Assembly: GCF_900156395.1 (NCBI RefSeq)
Contig: NZ_FTNL01000003.1
Location: forward strand, 124,001 to 188,000
Direction: 5' to 3'
DNA: 64,000 nucleotides
DNA from: Fluoribacter gormanii
GTDB taxonomy: Bacteria > Pseudomonadota > Gammaproteobacteria > Legionellales > Legionellaceae
The notes beneath the pieces are model-generated. The model saw only the letters and a list, made by a program, of their open reading frames with translations. It ran no database searches and was not told where the DNA came from. Both the position numbers and the translations under genes were made by a program. This document shows positions 48,431 to 58,123 of this stretch, piece by piece. Numbering within the stretch: position 1 is the first letter of the stretch; the number at the start of each line of letters is the position of its first letter.

Positions 48431-48497
48431 CATCATGGTTAGCCAGTGAAATAGGTCTAGTATGAACGTGCCATAAGTCTGCTTTAAGCGAAACAAG

Positions 48498-48600
48498 CTC
48501 CCTTCTCCCCAAAAGGGAGAAGGTGCCCATAAGGGCGGATAAAAGTCTTTACTATAACAATCCGCACCTCAACCCATCTCCCATTAATAGGATAGGGAAT
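48498..48600. repeat. CCTTCTCCC/GGGAGAAGG hairpin between hisIE and rlmI
   Basis: CCTTCTCCC (48501-48509) pairs perfectly with 48515-48523, and a related CCCATCTCCC lies near 48582. It lies between convergent genes and may serve as a terminator. Confidence 0.45.
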
Positions 48601-48615
48601 TGATTTTTACGCCAT

Positions 48616-49788
48616 TTACACAACGGCCAACAAAACTGCAGTTAGATAATTTCCTTCTGGGAATGACGCTAATGTAGGATGACAACTTGCTGGCCCAAAA
48701 ACCCCTAAAATCCGCGCTTGTTTCCCTACAGCTCCAGCTTGAACACTTACCAAAGAGCTAAACTCTTGAGATGAAAGTGCTGAAGAACAATTACAGGTCA
48801 TTAATAAGGAACCCGGTTTCATGTACTTAAAAACTTCACGATGTAAGAATCGATAATAGTTTTTAGCGCGCTCAACATGCTGCTTGGATGGAACCAATTT
48901 AGGAGGATCAAGAACAACTACATCATAGTCCCCTGCTCTTGTTAAATACTCTCGTGCATCCGCTTCAATCCATTCAATCTGGGACACTCCATTTAATACT
49001 GCATTTTTTTTAGCTTGAGCTATTGCTTGAGCAGAACTATCCACTGCTGTAACCTTTAAAGCCCCAGCTTTAGCAGCATGTAATGCAAAACCTCCACTAT
49101 AGCAGTAGAGATCTAATACAGTTTTTCCTTTAGATAATTGAGCAATGCGCTGATGGTTTTCTCGTTGATCAAGAAATAATCCGGTTTTTTGTGCTTGCGC
49201 GAACTCAACCTCATAAATAACCCCTGCTTCAAGAACCTGAGTATTGCAATGATTCTCTTCTACTGTAATTTGCTTCCAGCCATCTTGTCCCAAGGGTTTA
49301 CTTTGTGGCAACCAGATAATTTGATCGGTGGGAAACAAATTCTTTAATGCTTCAATAATAATTTCTCGATTGAGCTCAACCCAATAAGCAGAACTGGCGA
49401 CAACACAAGTTTGATTAAATCGATCGATCGTTAAGCCAGAAAGACCATCTGCTTCGCTATTAAATAAACGATAAGCTGTAGTTTTTTCATTAGGCAGATT
49501 TAAACACTCACGTACTTGCTTCGCTTGATTCAATCGATGGCTAATCAAAGCATGCAAATTACTCATATCGATGGATTCGTTGGTAAGCGCCAAGACCCTG
49601 ACTCTGTAGAGAGAATGCTCATTATAGACACCTACACCAATAAGTTTCTCATCTGAATTATAAATATCAATCAAATGTCCTGTAACTAATTTCCCATGAG
49701 TCCTCGCAATGGCCTTGGGGAATATCCATGGATGACCGCGTAATACAGTATTTTGTTTTGCTGCAAGCAAAATAACTTTTGCATTCAT
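48616..49788 (-). CDS. rlmI: 23S rRNA (cytosine-C5) methyltransferase, RlmI type
   Basis: From the ATG at 49788 (MNAKVILL) the protein is 390 residues. It has an N-terminal PUA domain (LRGHPWIFPKAIAR), a central EEHD-like part, and a C-terminal Rossmann methyltransferase with the SAM loop DLYCYSGGFALHAAKAGA, the motif DPPKLVPSK and a catalytic-type Cys in MTCNCSSALS. E. coli RlmI makes m5C1962 of 23S rRNA. The 14-codon upstream extension has no homologous features. Confidence 0.88.
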   Translation of the reverse strand: MNAKVILLAAKQNTVLRGHPWIFPKAIARTHGKLVTGHLIDIYNSDEKLIGVGVYNEHSLYRVRVLALTNESIDMSNLHALISHRLNQAKQVRECLNLPNEKTTAYRLFNSEADGLSGLTIDRFNQTCVVASSAYWVELNREIIIEALKNLFPTDQIIWLPQSKPLGQDGWKQITVEENHCNTQVLEAGVIYEVEFAQAQKTGLFLDQRENHQRIAQLSKGKTVLDLYCYSGGFALHAAKAGALKVTAVDSSAQAIAQAKKNAVLNGVSQIEWIEADAREYLTRAGDYDVVVLDPPKLVPSKQHVERAKNYYRFLHREVFKYMKPGSLLMTCNCSSALSSQEFSSLVSVQAGAVGKQARILGVFGPASCHPTLASFPEGNYLTAVLLAVV

Positions 49789-49936
49789 TTTTCTATTTCC
49801 CAAAGAACAAAAATGGGCTAATCTACACAAAGAACGCTACACCTGCAATAGTTCGTAAAATTTATAAAACCTAAGAAAGTCGTTCCCACTCCAATTAACT
49901 GGTGGAAAAATAAAAATTAGGGACAGTATAGCAAAT

Positions 49937-49996
49937 ATGAAAAAACTCTTTATCTCCCTTTTTGCTATTAATTTAGCAACGCATTCTGGTAATTGA
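49937..49996 (+). CDS. Possible 19-residue leader peptide before kup
   Basis: A short frame, MKKLFISLFAINLATHSGN, ends one base before the kup ATG (TGA-T-ATG). It resembles a truncated signal peptide. No ribosome binding site is seen before it, and kup itself lacks a strong one, so coupling is possible but unproven. Confidence 0.3.
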   Translation: MKKLFISLFAINLATHSGN

Positions 49997-49997
49997 T

Positions 49998-51875
49998 ATG
50001 GATAATACACACAAGTTCTCTTATGGTCTCACCCTTGGGGCATTAGGAGTTGTATTTGGTGATATAGGAACCAGTCCATTATATGCCTTAAAAGTAACTC
50101 TAAATAATATTGCTATTACCCAATCACACATTTTAGGTGTGCTATCACTTATTTTTTGGTGTTTGATCCTGGTCATTTCATTCAAATACTTGATTTTGAT
50201 TCTGCGGGCAGATAATGATGGTGAGGGAGGAATTCTCGCCCTTTTGGCACTAATGAAGTATAAAAGTACCAAATATACGCCTTTGTTTTACATCGTCGCA
50301 ATTTTTGGAGCTGGTTTGCTCTTAGGTGATGGAATGTTGACGCCAGCCATATCTGTAATCAGTGCTGTAGAGGGCCTTAGTACCCTTTCAGATACTTTTA
50401 CGCCCTTTATTCTTCCTATCGCTGTTATTATTTTGATTCTCCTATTCACATTACAAGCAAGGGGAACGGGAAGTATTGGAAATCTATTCGGGCCAATTAT
50501 ACTGGTCTGGTTTTTTACTATCGCAATTCTAGGTATTATACAAATTGCTAAAGCCCCTATTGTGCTTACTGCAATTAATCCTTACTATGCCTTCGATTTG
50601 ATACGTGATACAGGATTAAAAGGATATTTATTATTAGGTGGTATTTTTCTCGTTGTCACCGGAGGAGAAGCGCTTTATGCAGATATAGGACATTTTGGGA
50701 AAAATCCTATTCGGGCAGGTTGGTTTGCCGTTGTCCTTCCCTGTTTAATATTAAATTATTTTGGCCAAGGGGCTAACTTACTTTTAAATCCTCATGCAAT
50801 TAGCAATCCTTTTTACATGATTGCACCTGAATGGTTTTATATTCCCTTGATTATTCTTGCCACCATTGCAACAATAATTGCCTCACAGGCTGTGATTTCA
50901 GCTACGTTTTCTTTGACAAAACAAGCAGTTTTGCTCAGTTTATGCCCTCGTATACCTATAGTACAAACATCTAGAGAGTTTTCCGGGCAGATTTATGTGC
51001 CACAAATTAACTTTATTTTGTTTATTGGGACATTAACTTTTTGTTTTGCCTTCAAAACTTCGGATCGACTTGCCCATGCATACGGAATCGCTGTGAATGC
51101 AGACATGCTTCTAATTGATGCAATGGTTGCTTATGCTGCATTATCGATTTGGAAATGGTCAAAATATAAGGTTATCACTATATTTGGATTATTTCTTATT
51201 ATAGATTTTGCTTTTCTCGGTTCAAATTTACATAAATTTTTGACGGGTGGTTGGGTCCCTGTCACATTCGCGTTGATAATAGCAACCATTATGTATACCT
51301 GGAAGTTTGGCTTAGAATATTTGCGTGAGAATTATTACATGAATAAGGATGATATTTCAAAAATTCTCAGGCAATTGGAGTATAAAAGCTTGAATCAACT
51401 TACTGATTTGACTGCTGTGTTTATCACAGATGTTTACGATAAAAGCGGAGGAAGCTTTCTTCACTTTCTTAAGTTAAGCCGTGCCGTTCCAGAACGCGTT
51501 CTTATTGTGAATTATGTAGTAGATAACATCCCATATATCCATTACAGTCAACGCTATGAGATTACCTGCTTGCATGAGAAAGTATTCAATCTTACTTTGC
51601 ACTATGGTTTTATGGAAACCATTTCTATACCCAGAGCTTTAGAGCGTGCTTCGAACAAAAATCTTTTCCCCTTTAAGTTAAATGTCGACCGCGCTACTTA
51701 TATGGTGGAAATACCAAATATTACTGCGTCAAAATCAAAAAAATCATTAACATTTTATTGGCAAGAAAAGTTGTTTGCCTTTCTAATACGCAATTATTCG
51801 GCCAATTTAAATATCGACTTTTATAAACTACCGTATAATAGGACGATGGCAATCGGCACCTATTATATTATGTAA
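49998..51875 (+). CDS. kup: Low-affinity potassium uptake protein
   Basis: The 625-residue KUP/HAK/KT carrier opens with LTLGALGVVFGDIGTSPLYALK and continues with GEGGILALLAL, LGDGMLTPAISVISAVEGL and TGGEALYADIGHFG, all family hallmarks. About twelve helices are followed by a cytosolic C-terminal domain (from about 450). It imports potassium with protons. Fifteen bases separate it from rdgC. Confidence 0.93.
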   Translation: MDNTHKFSYGLTLGALGVVFGDIGTSPLYALKVTLNNIAITQSHILGVLSLIFWCLILVISFKYLILILRADNDGEGGILALLALMKYKSTKYTPLFYIVAIFGAGLLLGDGMLTPAISVISAVEGLSTLSDTFTPFILPIAVIILILLFTLQARGTGSIGNLFGPIILVWFFTIAILGIIQIAKAPIVLTAINPYYAFDLIRDTGLKGYLLLGGIFLVVTGGEALYADIGHFGKNPIRAGWFAVVLPCLILNYFGQGANLLLNPHAISNPFYMIAPEWFYIPLIILATIATIIASQAVISATFSLTKQAVLLSLCPRIPIVQTSREFSGQIYVPQINFILFIGTLTFCFAFKTSDRLAHAYGIAVNADMLLIDAMVAYAALSIWKWSKYKVITIFGLFLIIDFAFLGSNLHKFLTGGWVPVTFALIIATIMYTWKFGLEYLRENYYMNKDDISKILRQLEYKSLNQLTDLTAVFITDVYDKSGGSFLHFLKLSRAVPERVLIVNYVVDNIPYIHYSQRYEITCLHEKVFNLTLHYGFMETISIPRALERASNKNLFPFKLNVDRATYMVEIPNITASKSKKSLTFYWQEKLFAFLIRNYSANLNIDFYKLPYNRTMAIGTYYIM

Positions 51876-51890
51876 TCTCAGGAGTTTTCT

Positions 51891-52814
51891 ATGTGGTTTA
51901 ACAATGCACTGATCTATCAATATGAGCTGGATGAAGCGAGCGATTTAACAGCCTCCCTAGCTGAAAATATTCTAAAACCTTGTCCTCCACATGCCCGTTT
52001 TGTTTATGGCTGGCTTCCTGCTTTTGCAGACGAAATGGTTCAGGAAGTTGCGGGAAGTTCACTGATTTGTATGGGTAAGGAAGAACGGTTGCTGCCACGT
52101 GGGGTGATTAACAAAATGCTTGCTGAAAGAGTGCACGCACTTGAAACCCAACAAGGCCGCACCATTAAACGCTCAGAAAAGGCACAAATGGCCGAAGATA
52201 TTGAATTTGAATTATTACCCAAGTCGTTTTGCGTCCAAAAGAAAATGCTTGCCATCCTGGATAGTGCGAGTAACAGAATAATAGTTAATGCTTCGAGTGC
52301 TAATCAAGCAGCACAGCTTACGTCTCTTTTACGTAAATCAGTAGCAGGAATTACAATTGAACCATTAACTCATACAGAAAATCTGGCTTTACGATTCGCA
52401 GAATGGATTCACTCACCAAGCACCCTTCCCAATCATTTTCAATTAGCTTCTGATTGCCTGTTGTTTGCTCTTGATGATGAAAAAAAACGAGTGCATTGCA
52501 AAGGTTATGAGCTCCCAGCGGAGGAAATTATAACTTTATTATCTCAAGGCATGGCAACTGCAGAAATTTCTTTAATCTGGAAGGAACGAATTCAATTTAC
52601 CTTAACTCATGATTTTACATTCAAAAAACTTAAAAGCCTCGATTATCTTCTTGATGATTTTAACGAAATTAAACAACTTGATGAAGAATACCAACAACGT
52701 GACGCAGCGCTTACTTTATTATCAGGTGAGTTACGTGAATTGACTAATGATCTATTGTCGACACTTGCAACAAAATCAAAAGAGAAAGAACCCGAGTTAG
52801 CAGAGACTCTATAA
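51891..52814 (+). CDS. rdgC: Recombination-associated protein RdgC
   Basis: The 307-residue protein matches RdgC from its start (MWFNNALIYQYELDE) through FVYGWLPAFADEMVQEVAG and RVHALETQQGRTIKRSEKAQM. RdgC is a ring-shaped dimer that binds DNA and limits RecA loading. AGGAG precedes the ATG, and a clear terminator follows. Confidence 0.93.
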   Translation: MWFNNALIYQYELDEASDLTASLAENILKPCPPHARFVYGWLPAFADEMVQEVAGSSLICMGKEERLLPRGVINKMLAERVHALETQQGRTIKRSEKAQMAEDIEFELLPKSFCVQKKMLAILDSASNRIIVNASSANQAAQLTSLLRKSVAGITIEPLTHTENLALRFAEWIHSPSTLPNHFQLASDCLLFALDDEKKRVHCKGYELPAEEIITLLSQGMATAEISLIWKERIQFTLTHDFTFKKLKSLDYLLDDFNEIKQLDEEYQQRDAALTLLSGELRELTNDLLSTLATKSKEKEPELAETL

Positions 52815-52823
52815 ATTTAGCAT

Positions 52824-52855
52824 AAAAAAAGAGAGCGTAAAGCAGCTCTCTTTTT
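52824..52855. terminator. Terminator after rdgC
   Basis: AGAGAGC and GCTCTCT form a stem flanked by an A-run and a T-run, so it can act in both directions. Confidence 0.8.
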
Positions 52856-52884
52856 CTGAAACATTTTACTTATCAATGAACTTC

Positions 52885-53001
52885 TTAATAAGACGGATTA
52901 TCCGGAAAAAATTCTCTCATCTTCATTAACTCTTCCATAACCGGAATGATAAGAGACTCCATTTCACACCGCATCATGATTATATAGCCACCAAAATGCA
53001 T
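52885..53001 (-). CDS. Possible small protein downstream of bamD
   Basis: A 38-codon frame begins 20 bases after the bamD stop. Its second half (MESLIIPVMEELMKMREFF) looks like an amphipathic helix. Another frame in the same DNA also reads plausibly (DEVNAFWWLYNHDAV), so this could equally be decayed coding DNA. No strong ribosome site is present. Confidence 0.3.
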   Translation of the reverse strand: MHFGGYIIMMRCEMESLIIPVMEELMKMREFFPDNPSY

Positions 53002-53020
53002 TTACTTCATCATCAATAAA

Positions 53021-53794
53021 TCAGCTGATTTTTTCCATTTTGTCTGTATGATAAGTTGCCTTATAAACAGTCAATGCTTCTTCAGCAGCCTTATTAAAAC
53101 CTAATGCCATATTTGCATCATGCATAACGACTAATGCTTGTTTTACACTTGGAGCCTGTGGGTAATTTTTAACAACATAGCTTGCTCTATCAATCGCTGC
53201 AACATACATCTGACGCTTAAAGTAGAACGTCGCCACATTCAGCTCATGTTGAGCAAACATATTACGTAAATAAGTCATGCGTTGTAATGCATTAGGCTTA
53301 TATTTACTGTCTGGAAACTTTTGAATCAAAGTGCCAAAATCTGAATACGCTTGGGTCTGCGTACCAGGATCTCTCCAGGACTCATCCAAAGGTAAAAATT
53401 TTGCAAAAACCCCTCGACTTTGTTGGAAGTTAGCCATCCCACGCATGTAATACGCATAATCTACATTTTTAGCACGTGGATAAAGATGAATAAACCGCTC
53501 TGCAGTCGCAGCAGCCGAAGGGTAGTCTTCATTTTTATAATATGCGTAGATTAATTCCTTCTGCGAATTCTCGGTGTAATCACTAAACGGATACATTGTT
53601 TCAATCGCTTCAAGATGCTTTATTGCGGTTGCATATTCTTTTTTTCGTAAGTCCTTCTGGGCCGCTGTATAAAGCTGCTCCGCCGTCATTCCTTTATAAG
53701 GATTATAATCTTCATCATCTTTACCCCACCATGTCTTACATGCAGATAAAGAGACAATAAGACCGATTAGGAACAACATTTGAATTCGTTTCAT
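53021..53794 (-). CDS. bamD: Outer-membrane assembly lipoprotein BamD
   Basis: The 257-residue protein has a lipoprotein signal with the lipobox LSAC (Cys19) and the TPR-like helices of BamD (YTAAQKDLRKKEYATAIKHLEAIETMYPFSDY, read in two parts). The YAYYMRGMANFQQSRGV segment is typical. It is the essential lipoprotein of the BAM complex that inserts beta-barrels. Monocistronic here. Confidence 0.93.
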   Translation of the reverse strand: MKRIQMLFLIGLIVSLSACKTWWGKDDEDYNPYKGMTAEQLYTAAQKDLRKKEYATAIKHLEAIETMYPFSDYTENSQKELIYAYYKNEDYPSAAATAERFIHLYPRAKNVDYAYYMRGMANFQQSRGVFAKFLPLDESWRDPGTQTQAYSDFGTLIQKFPDSKYKPNALQRMTYLRNMFAQHELNVATFYFKRQMYVAAIDRASYVVKNYPQAPSVKQALVVMHDANMALGFNKAAEEALTVYKATYHTDKMEKIS

Positions 53795-54011
53795 AAACTA
53801 CACCTATCTAAATATATATCTGTTGCATCCACAACAACAGCCACGAAAATTTGGAACATTATACCTAGGACGATTGAATTTGCGAACATTCTTATGTTTT
53901 TTTTAAAAACTGAAAGAAATAAAAACAACATCAAAAAAAAATATCCAACGATCACCTAAAATATAAAAAAATGTTTGCAAAACCATGATCATTAGAGTAG
54001 TATTCCCGCTT

Positions 54012-54099
54012 GGAGAGATGGCAGAGCGGTCGAATGCGGCGGTCTTGAAAACCGTTGAAGGGCAACCTTCCCAGGGTTCGAATCCCTGTCTCTCCGCCA
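54012..54099 (+). tRNA. tRNA-Ser (anticodon TGA)
   Basis: An 88-base cloverleaf with the acceptor stem GGAGAGA/TCTCTCC, anticodon loop CTTGAAA (anticodon TGA), a long variable arm as in serine tRNAs, the T-loop GGTTCGAATCC, and an encoded CCA end. Confidence 0.95.
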
Positions 54100-54270
54100 A
54101 ATATAAAAAACCTCTCTACTTCTGATACCTATAAATTCAAACACAAAATCAAAGTTTCAGTGTCGATATAGAAATTCCTTCAAATAGCATTAGTTTACAT
54201 AATAAATAAATGTTCAATAATATATAAGTCGTTGGTATAGTAGAATCATCTATCATCAGTGGAGAACTAT

Positions 54271-54816
54271 ATGCTAAGGAACACCGCAAAGCGTTTTGGT
54301 AGTATGACAAAGCTGTTGCATTGGTTAATTTTTATTTTGATTTCCACCCAATATTATTTGGTCTGGTCAATTAGTGAAGACTCACCGCTAACAGCACTCT
54401 ATATCATGTTGCATAAATCTATAGGCATGACCATCTTAATATTGGGAATCCTATTTTTCATCTGGCATATGATAAATGTTAAGCCTATGCCCCCAGGAAC
54501 TCAACCTCGATGGCAATACATTACCTCTAAAGCGGTCCATCATACTCTTTTCCTCCTTATTATCCTCATGCCTATTATTGGTTACTTGTTATCATGTGCT
54601 GATGGAAAACCTATTAATTTTTTTGGTTGGTTTACTATACCCTGCCTTATTTCAGCGAATGATCATCTTGGTGGCATAATGTTTTCAACACATGAAACGC
54701 TTGCTTTTATCATTTTATTTGTAGCGGGGATTCATGTTCTTGCGGCTCTGTATCATCATTTCATATGCAAAGATTATGTACTGAAGCGTATGCTTCCATT
54801 TACATCTAAAGAATAA
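54271..54816 (+). CDS. Cytochrome b561 family membrane protein
   Basis: GGAG at 54261-54264 supports the ATG at 54271, giving 181 residues; the GTG at 54259 overlaps that site and is unlikely. There are four membrane helices with heme-ligand histidines in KLLHWLIF, LHKSIGMTILIL, AVHHTLFLLI and AGIHVLAALYHHFI. These proteins pass electrons between quinol and periplasmic partners, and YceJ-like forms protect from superoxide. The partner is unknown. Confidence 0.85.
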   Translation: MLRNTAKRFGSMTKLLHWLIFILISTQYYLVWSISEDSPLTALYIMLHKSIGMTILILGILFFIWHMINVKPMPPGTQPRWQYITSKAVHHTLFLLIILMPIIGYLLSCADGKPINFFGWFTIPCLISANDHLGGIMFSTHETLAFIILFVAGIHVLAALYHHFICKDYVLKRMLPFTSKE

Positions 54817-54848
54817 GTTTTGAGAACTACGTGATTGTAAGGATAGAA

Positions 54849-54887
54849 ATTTGATCGGGTAAAGACTTAAACTTTACCCGATCAAAT
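54849..54887. terminator. Perfect 16-bp hairpin between convergent genes
   Basis: ATTTGATCGGGTAAAG (54849-54864) pairs perfectly with 54872-54887 around a 7-nt loop. It lies between two convergent stops and should act both ways. Confidence 0.75.
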
Positions 54888-54893
54888 ATCCGC

Positions 54894-56144
54894 TTAGTCA
54901 TACTGAGCAGGAGCGGAAGGCTGCACACCATAAAATGTATCAAAATATGAAGGTGGAGGTGTTTGCTGCGAATAGAAGGTTTGTGTATTAGTATAAATTG
55001 GCTGGGGGATTCTGCAATCAAAACACAAATCACCTACCTCAACAATTTTCAACTCACCTTTACGTAAATGCCTTAACTTTGTAAGTAACTCATTAACTTC
55101 ACTTCCATTCTCATCAAAATAACGCCTGAAAAAAGAAGGTAAAGGCTTCTCACTACCCAATGATTTCGCCATTTCAGCACGCAGAGCAACCATGGCACAT
55201 TTTACTGCAATGGGATCAATACCCTTCTTTTGTAAAGACGCCTCTTCGGCAGCAGTTAATTGAAATCGTTGTGGATCTGCTGGATCCATGGACTCTTTAT
55301 TCGCTGACACATTAATAGAATCATAAATCATACTCATTGCCAAACATCCAATACCCGCACCGATGATACTAAACAATACCGCTCCAAGGATTACTACACC
55401 AACAGGGTTAAATCCTGCCGCCACGGCTAAAGCAATGAGTGGTGCTGCTGCGAAATTAAGCGTTAAAAAAGTCGAACCTGCACCAAATGCAAGAGAAGTT
55501 GCGAACATAAATGCGCCCTTAAGCCATCCTTCACCATGCCAAAAGCGCTCAATACTGTTTGCAAACTCATCAAGCATATAAGCTAAAGCGATAAATGCCA
55601 AAACAGCTGCAAACGCTGCTATAGCGATGATAAGTAAGGCAGCAATTAATTTACTTAAATCATCATTTGAAGAGGAAGAGCGTCTGTGGTGGTTAGAAGA
55701 AAAACAACAACTTGCATCATGATGAGAATGAGCATGGCGATGAGAATCGAGCACAGAACTCAAAATCAACCAATTTATTAGCGTAGAGTCGTTACATCTA
55801 TAGTAGTTGTATTCATTAATCACATACTTAACTTCTGGGTTAAATCGAGGTTTTTTAGGATTAAAAGAACGCTGTTGTTCAGAAGGAAGCTCTCTAAATA
55901 ACGGCAAAGCATAAAATATTTTATTAAAAGCCGCATAAGCCTTATCTTTTTCTTCTCGGTCTAGGAGATATAGAGAACTTGTACTCAATGGTGATTCTAT
56001 AGAAAATTGCACCGCTAGAAACATCTCATTGTACATGTCAGTAATATTTAAATTACGTCCAACGCAATTTTTATAATGATTTATTATATGACCATATAAC
56101 TGCTTCAATTTAAGGTCGGTGAACTTCGTACTTAAATCAGACAT
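54894..56144 (-). CDS. Membrane protein with C-terminal PPxY and PSAP motifs; effector candidate
   Basis: The 416-residue protein has a soluble N-terminal part (to about 150), a His/Ser-rich stretch (HRHAHSHHDASCC, then NHHRRSSSS), two to four membrane helices between about 165 and 280 (ALLIIAIAAFAAVLAFIALAY; then an Ala/Gly-rich hairpin), and a cytosolic tail. The tail ends with PPPSY and, about ten residues later, PSAP. These match the PPxY and P(S/T)AP late-domain motifs that bind NEDD4-type ligases and TSG101 in animal cells. There is no signal peptide. The family is not recognised; delivery by Dot/Icm is an inference from genus and build. Confidence 0.7.
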   Translation of the reverse strand: MSDLSTKFTDLKLKQLYGHIINHYKNCVGRNLNITDMYNEMFLAVQFSIESPLSTSSLYLLDREEKDKAYAAFNKIFYALPLFRELPSEQQRSFNPKKPRFNPEVKYVINEYNYYRCNDSTLINWLILSSVLDSHRHAHSHHDASCCFSSNHHRRSSSSNDDLSKLIAALLIIAIAAFAAVLAFIALAYMLDEFANSIERFWHGEGWLKGAFMFATSLAFGAGSTFLTLNFAAAPLIALAVAAGFNPVGVVILGAVLFSIIGAGIGCLAMSMIYDSINVSANKESMDPADPQRFQLTAAEEASLQKKGIDPIAVKCAMVALRAEMAKSLGSEKPLPSFFRRYFDENGSEVNELLTKLRHLRKGELKIVEVGDLCFDCRIPQPIYTNTQTFYSQQTPPPSYFDTFYGVQPSAPAQYD

Positions 56145-56248
56145 ACAGAGAGACTCCTTTTATTGGCTAACATCGGCAAACTCTGCTATTCAGCTTTTAG
56201 AATAGAGCAGCTCCAGTAAGAAACTACTTAGCAGGTTTGTTATAGATC

Positions 56249-58123
56249 CTAATGTCTCACAATTTGTGCGCGACTAATTAAACTCTTTTCATATAAGTCA
56301 TAATCCATCATGCCATAGCTTGCTTCAATTTGTTGAATTAAGCTATCTTGTTGCTCCCTGTCTAATGTACTCAATTTTCCATCGTGAATCTGCTTTAATC
56401 TCACTACTACATAATCACCATTTGGCATAACAAGTCCATTGCGACTTTCTGGTCGCAATAAATTGAATGCAGTATCATTAATATCAGTATCAACCTTATC
56501 ATTATCACGAGTTGACATAACCTCTGACTTCCATAATAAATGATTTGAACTGATCAGCTCTTGCTGCTGTTTATCTTCAACTGGACTTAATAAATTCATC
56601 CCAATTTCTTTGGCTTTAGCTTCAGCACCTTTCTTAACTAATATATTATTAATTTGATCACGAACAGATTCCAAAGACTGTTGTGCTTCATCCCAGTGAT
56701 GTTTAACCCTTACAACCACAACCGAGTCATTATCAATTTGTATTGGTTCACTATTATTACTTAAATCAAGAACATCATGACTAAATGCGGCATTTATTAC
56801 CTGCTTGTTTTTTGTAATATTATTGGCACCACCCGCTCTTGAAAAAGGCTGAGTTGTTTCGATTTTTAAATTTAATGCCTCTGCTACTGGTTGAAGTGAA
56901 TCTGGGGTTTGATAGCTTAAATCAGACAATTGCTCCAGAGCCTGAGTATATTTGTTTTGAGCTGCTTCAGCGATCAGTTGTTCTTTAATAGATGGCTCAA
57001 CTTCAGAAAAGGATTTTGTTGAAACAGGTTTATAAGCAATTACTTTAAAAATTTCATAACCATGTTTTGTTTTTTCAGGCGATGAAATCTGTCCTGGTTT
57101 AGTTAAATTGGATAAAATTCGATTATAATCATTCTGTCCTGCAGAGATCCAAGGGAGCACCCCCTTATCTGCTATGGAAAGTTTGTCATCCGAAAGCGTT
57201 GACACAAAATGGTCAAATTGCTCTGGATTTTTTTGTAATGCTTGATAAGTTTCATTCGCTTTTTTCTGAATATTTTCTAAATCAGCCTGGCTCGCATCAT
57301 CTGGGACAGCAAATAAAATATGAGCCACTTGCCAACTAGCAGGGATTAAATAACTGTTTTGGTTATCTTCATAATAACGTTTTGCATCATCTTCAGAAAT
57401 TTTAATATTACTTCTGATATCATGCATCGATAAAGAAACATAGTCTAGGCTGACTTTTTCTGGGGTCATGAATTCTTTTTTATGCTTTTTATAATAATTA
57501 GCAATTTCTTCAGAAGAAACTTGGATATCCTTTTCAAAAAGTGCCACTGGAACGGTTAAATAATCATAGTCTCTACTTTGCATGTACAAGCTTACAAACC
57601 GATCAATTTCATCAGGTAAAGCAAAAGAACTTCCCATAAAAGCGAATCGTTGCTGATTTAACAACATTCCCTGTTTTACTTCATTTTGAAAACTTGATTG
57701 AGTAAATAAAGCTGCGTTTAGAGCTTGCTGATATTTTTGAGCAGAAAAATGACCGTCTTCCTGGAACTGCGGGATACTCAAAATTGCTGCATTTGCCTGA
57801 TTCAAACTAACATCAAATCCATTCTTGCGGGCAGCTTGTACCAGAACTTCATTAGTAATCATTTGATTTAAAACTTGATTTTGCAGCTTTTTCTCATCAG
57901 CCGCAGTCATCTGTTCAATATCTTGCATGGAACGAGCACGTCTGTAATTAGTCTCAAATGCTTGCATTGTTAGAGGCTGACCATTAACCACAACCTTGGA
58001 ATTTGTCGTCTGACGTGATTGTAGATAATAATCCACACCAAAAAGTGTAAACGTAATACCGATCAAAATAACTACTAACCAAGCTACAACACCCTGTATA
58101 CGTTCATTTAACTTTTGTAACAT
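56249..58123 (-). CDS. ppiD: Periplasmic folding chaperone PpiD
   Basis: The 624-residue protein has an N-terminal inner-membrane helix (VVAWLVVILIGITFTLFGVDYYL), a SurA-like N-terminal domain, and a central parvulin domain (about 245-360, with VAHILFAVPDD and SDDKLSIADKGVLPWI). It helps outer-membrane proteins as they leave the Sec channel. Its place downstream of lon, hupB and the tRNAs is conserved in gammaproteobacteria. Confidence 0.92.
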   Translation of the reverse strand: MLQKLNERIQGVVAWLVVILIGITFTLFGVDYYLQSRQTTNSKVVVNGQPLTMQAFETNYRRARSMQDIEQMTAADEKKLQNQVLNQMITNEVLVQAARKNGFDVSLNQANAAILSIPQFQEDGHFSAQKYQQALNAALFTQSSFQNEVKQGMLLNQQRFAFMGSSFALPDEIDRFVSLYMQSRDYDYLTVPVALFEKDIQVSSEEIANYYKKHKKEFMTPEKVSLDYVSLSMHDIRSNIKISEDDAKRYYEDNQNSYLIPASWQVAHILFAVPDDASQADLENIQKKANETYQALQKNPEQFDHFVSTLSDDKLSIADKGVLPWISAGQNDYNRILSNLTKPGQISSPEKTKHGYEIFKVIAYKPVSTKSFSEVEPSIKEQLIAEAAQNKYTQALEQLSDLSYQTPDSLQPVAEALNLKIETTQPFSRAGGANNITKNKQVINAAFSHDVLDLSNNSEPIQIDNDSVVVVRVKHHWDEAQQSLESVRDQINNILVKKGAEAKAKEIGMNLLSPVEDKQQQELISSNHLLWKSEVMSTRDNDKVDTDINDTAFNLLRPESRNGLVMPNGDYVVVRLKQIHDGKLSTLDREQQDSLIQQIEASYGMMDYDLYEKSLISRAQIVRH

